Of a stretch of DNA of 64,000 nt, positions 63,894-64,000 are shown one piece after another (position 1 is the stretch's first letter; every line of letters begins with the position of its first letter). Location of the stretch: positions 19,964,539 to 20,028,538 of the forward strand of contig OZ023267.1 in NCBI GenBank assembly GCA_964006375.1, given 5' to 3'. Under the pieces are notes generated by a model, which was not told the DNA's origin, searched no databases, and saw nothing but the letters and a program-made list of their open reading frames with translations. Position numbers and translations under genes: made by a program. Origin of the DNA: Tillus elongatus. Taxonomy: Eukaryota > Arthropoda > Insecta > Coleoptera > Cleridae.

Positions 63894-64000
63894 ATTATAC
63901 TTATTTACACCTTTTCCCTGATTGTCAAATTTGACGTATACATATATTTATTGGAAAACATTGAATTTTCTATGATTTTTAGTAACATCGTTAAAATATG

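Overview
The window looks like intergenic, repeat-saturated DNA from an arthropod nuclear genome, most likely an insect. The evidence is a dense mix of DUF4817-type Tc1/mariner transposases, Jockey/CR1-type, R1/I-type and Penelope-like retroelements, a Ty3/gypsy pol fragment, a pogo/Tigger transposase relic and a piggyBac C-terminal scrap. The DNA is AT-rich and has more than 20 long (AT)n tracts. A beetle would fit, but I cannot fix order or species from sequence alone. I found no convincing host protein-coding gene, no rRNA, no intact tRNA and no CRISPR array. Nearly every long open frame is either a transposon relic or an Ile-Tyr artefact of (AT)n.

Layout. 1-2.2 kb: a Tc1/mariner-like element with ~310-bp inverted ends. 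2.5-3.6 kb: degraded repeats and a GC-rich fold-back. 3.8-7.6 kb: a detached transposon arm, then a second mariner-like element (4421-7545) between two (TA)n tracts; its transposase seems to carry a 64-nt intron. 8.1-11 kb: repeats, hammerhead-like motifs and the first full copy of the CGCAG composite repeat. 11.7-19.2 kb: a Jockey fragment on the minus strand, then a gypsy pol fragment split by a LINE whose reverse transcriptase half is present three times in tandem. 20.3-22.7 kb: a 2.3-kb GC-rich candidate solo LTR. 22.8-31.2 kb: a fold-back MITE, more composite-repeat copies and a fold-back holding a 70-bp tandem array. 31.3-34.4 kb: two LINE fragments. 35.0-35.9 kb: a second candidate solo LTR. 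36.0-37.1 kb: a pogo/Tigger relic. 37.6-44.8 kb: LINE fragments and composite repeat. 45.4-48.8 kb: composite repeats interrupted by a segment carrying an 80-bp minisatellite. 48.8-52.1 kb: the best preserved mariner-like element, with ~0.7-kb inverted ends and a transposase frame broken by one stop. 53.4-57.3 kb: composite repeat, then a Penelope-like element cut by a Jockey insertion with an 8-bp target duplication. 57.6-64 kb: composite repeat, a LINE endonuclease fragment and a transposase N-terminus.

'CGCAG composite repeat' is my name for a dispersed family seen at least ten times. Its blocks, in order, are: a terminal block T (~310 bp, starting TGGACGCAGCAAGTGCG and ending in the inverted form of that sequence), a body block B (~800 bp), an (AT)n tract, and a tail block L (~120 bp, ending in TTCACTAA). 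Most copies lack one or more blocks.

The elements interact mainly by nesting: LINE in gypsy, Jockey in Penelope, T block inside a mariner element, candidate LTRs and mariner-like elements inside or beside (AT)n. None of the coding regions appears functional as it stands. All identifications are by eye from motifs; no database search was possible.
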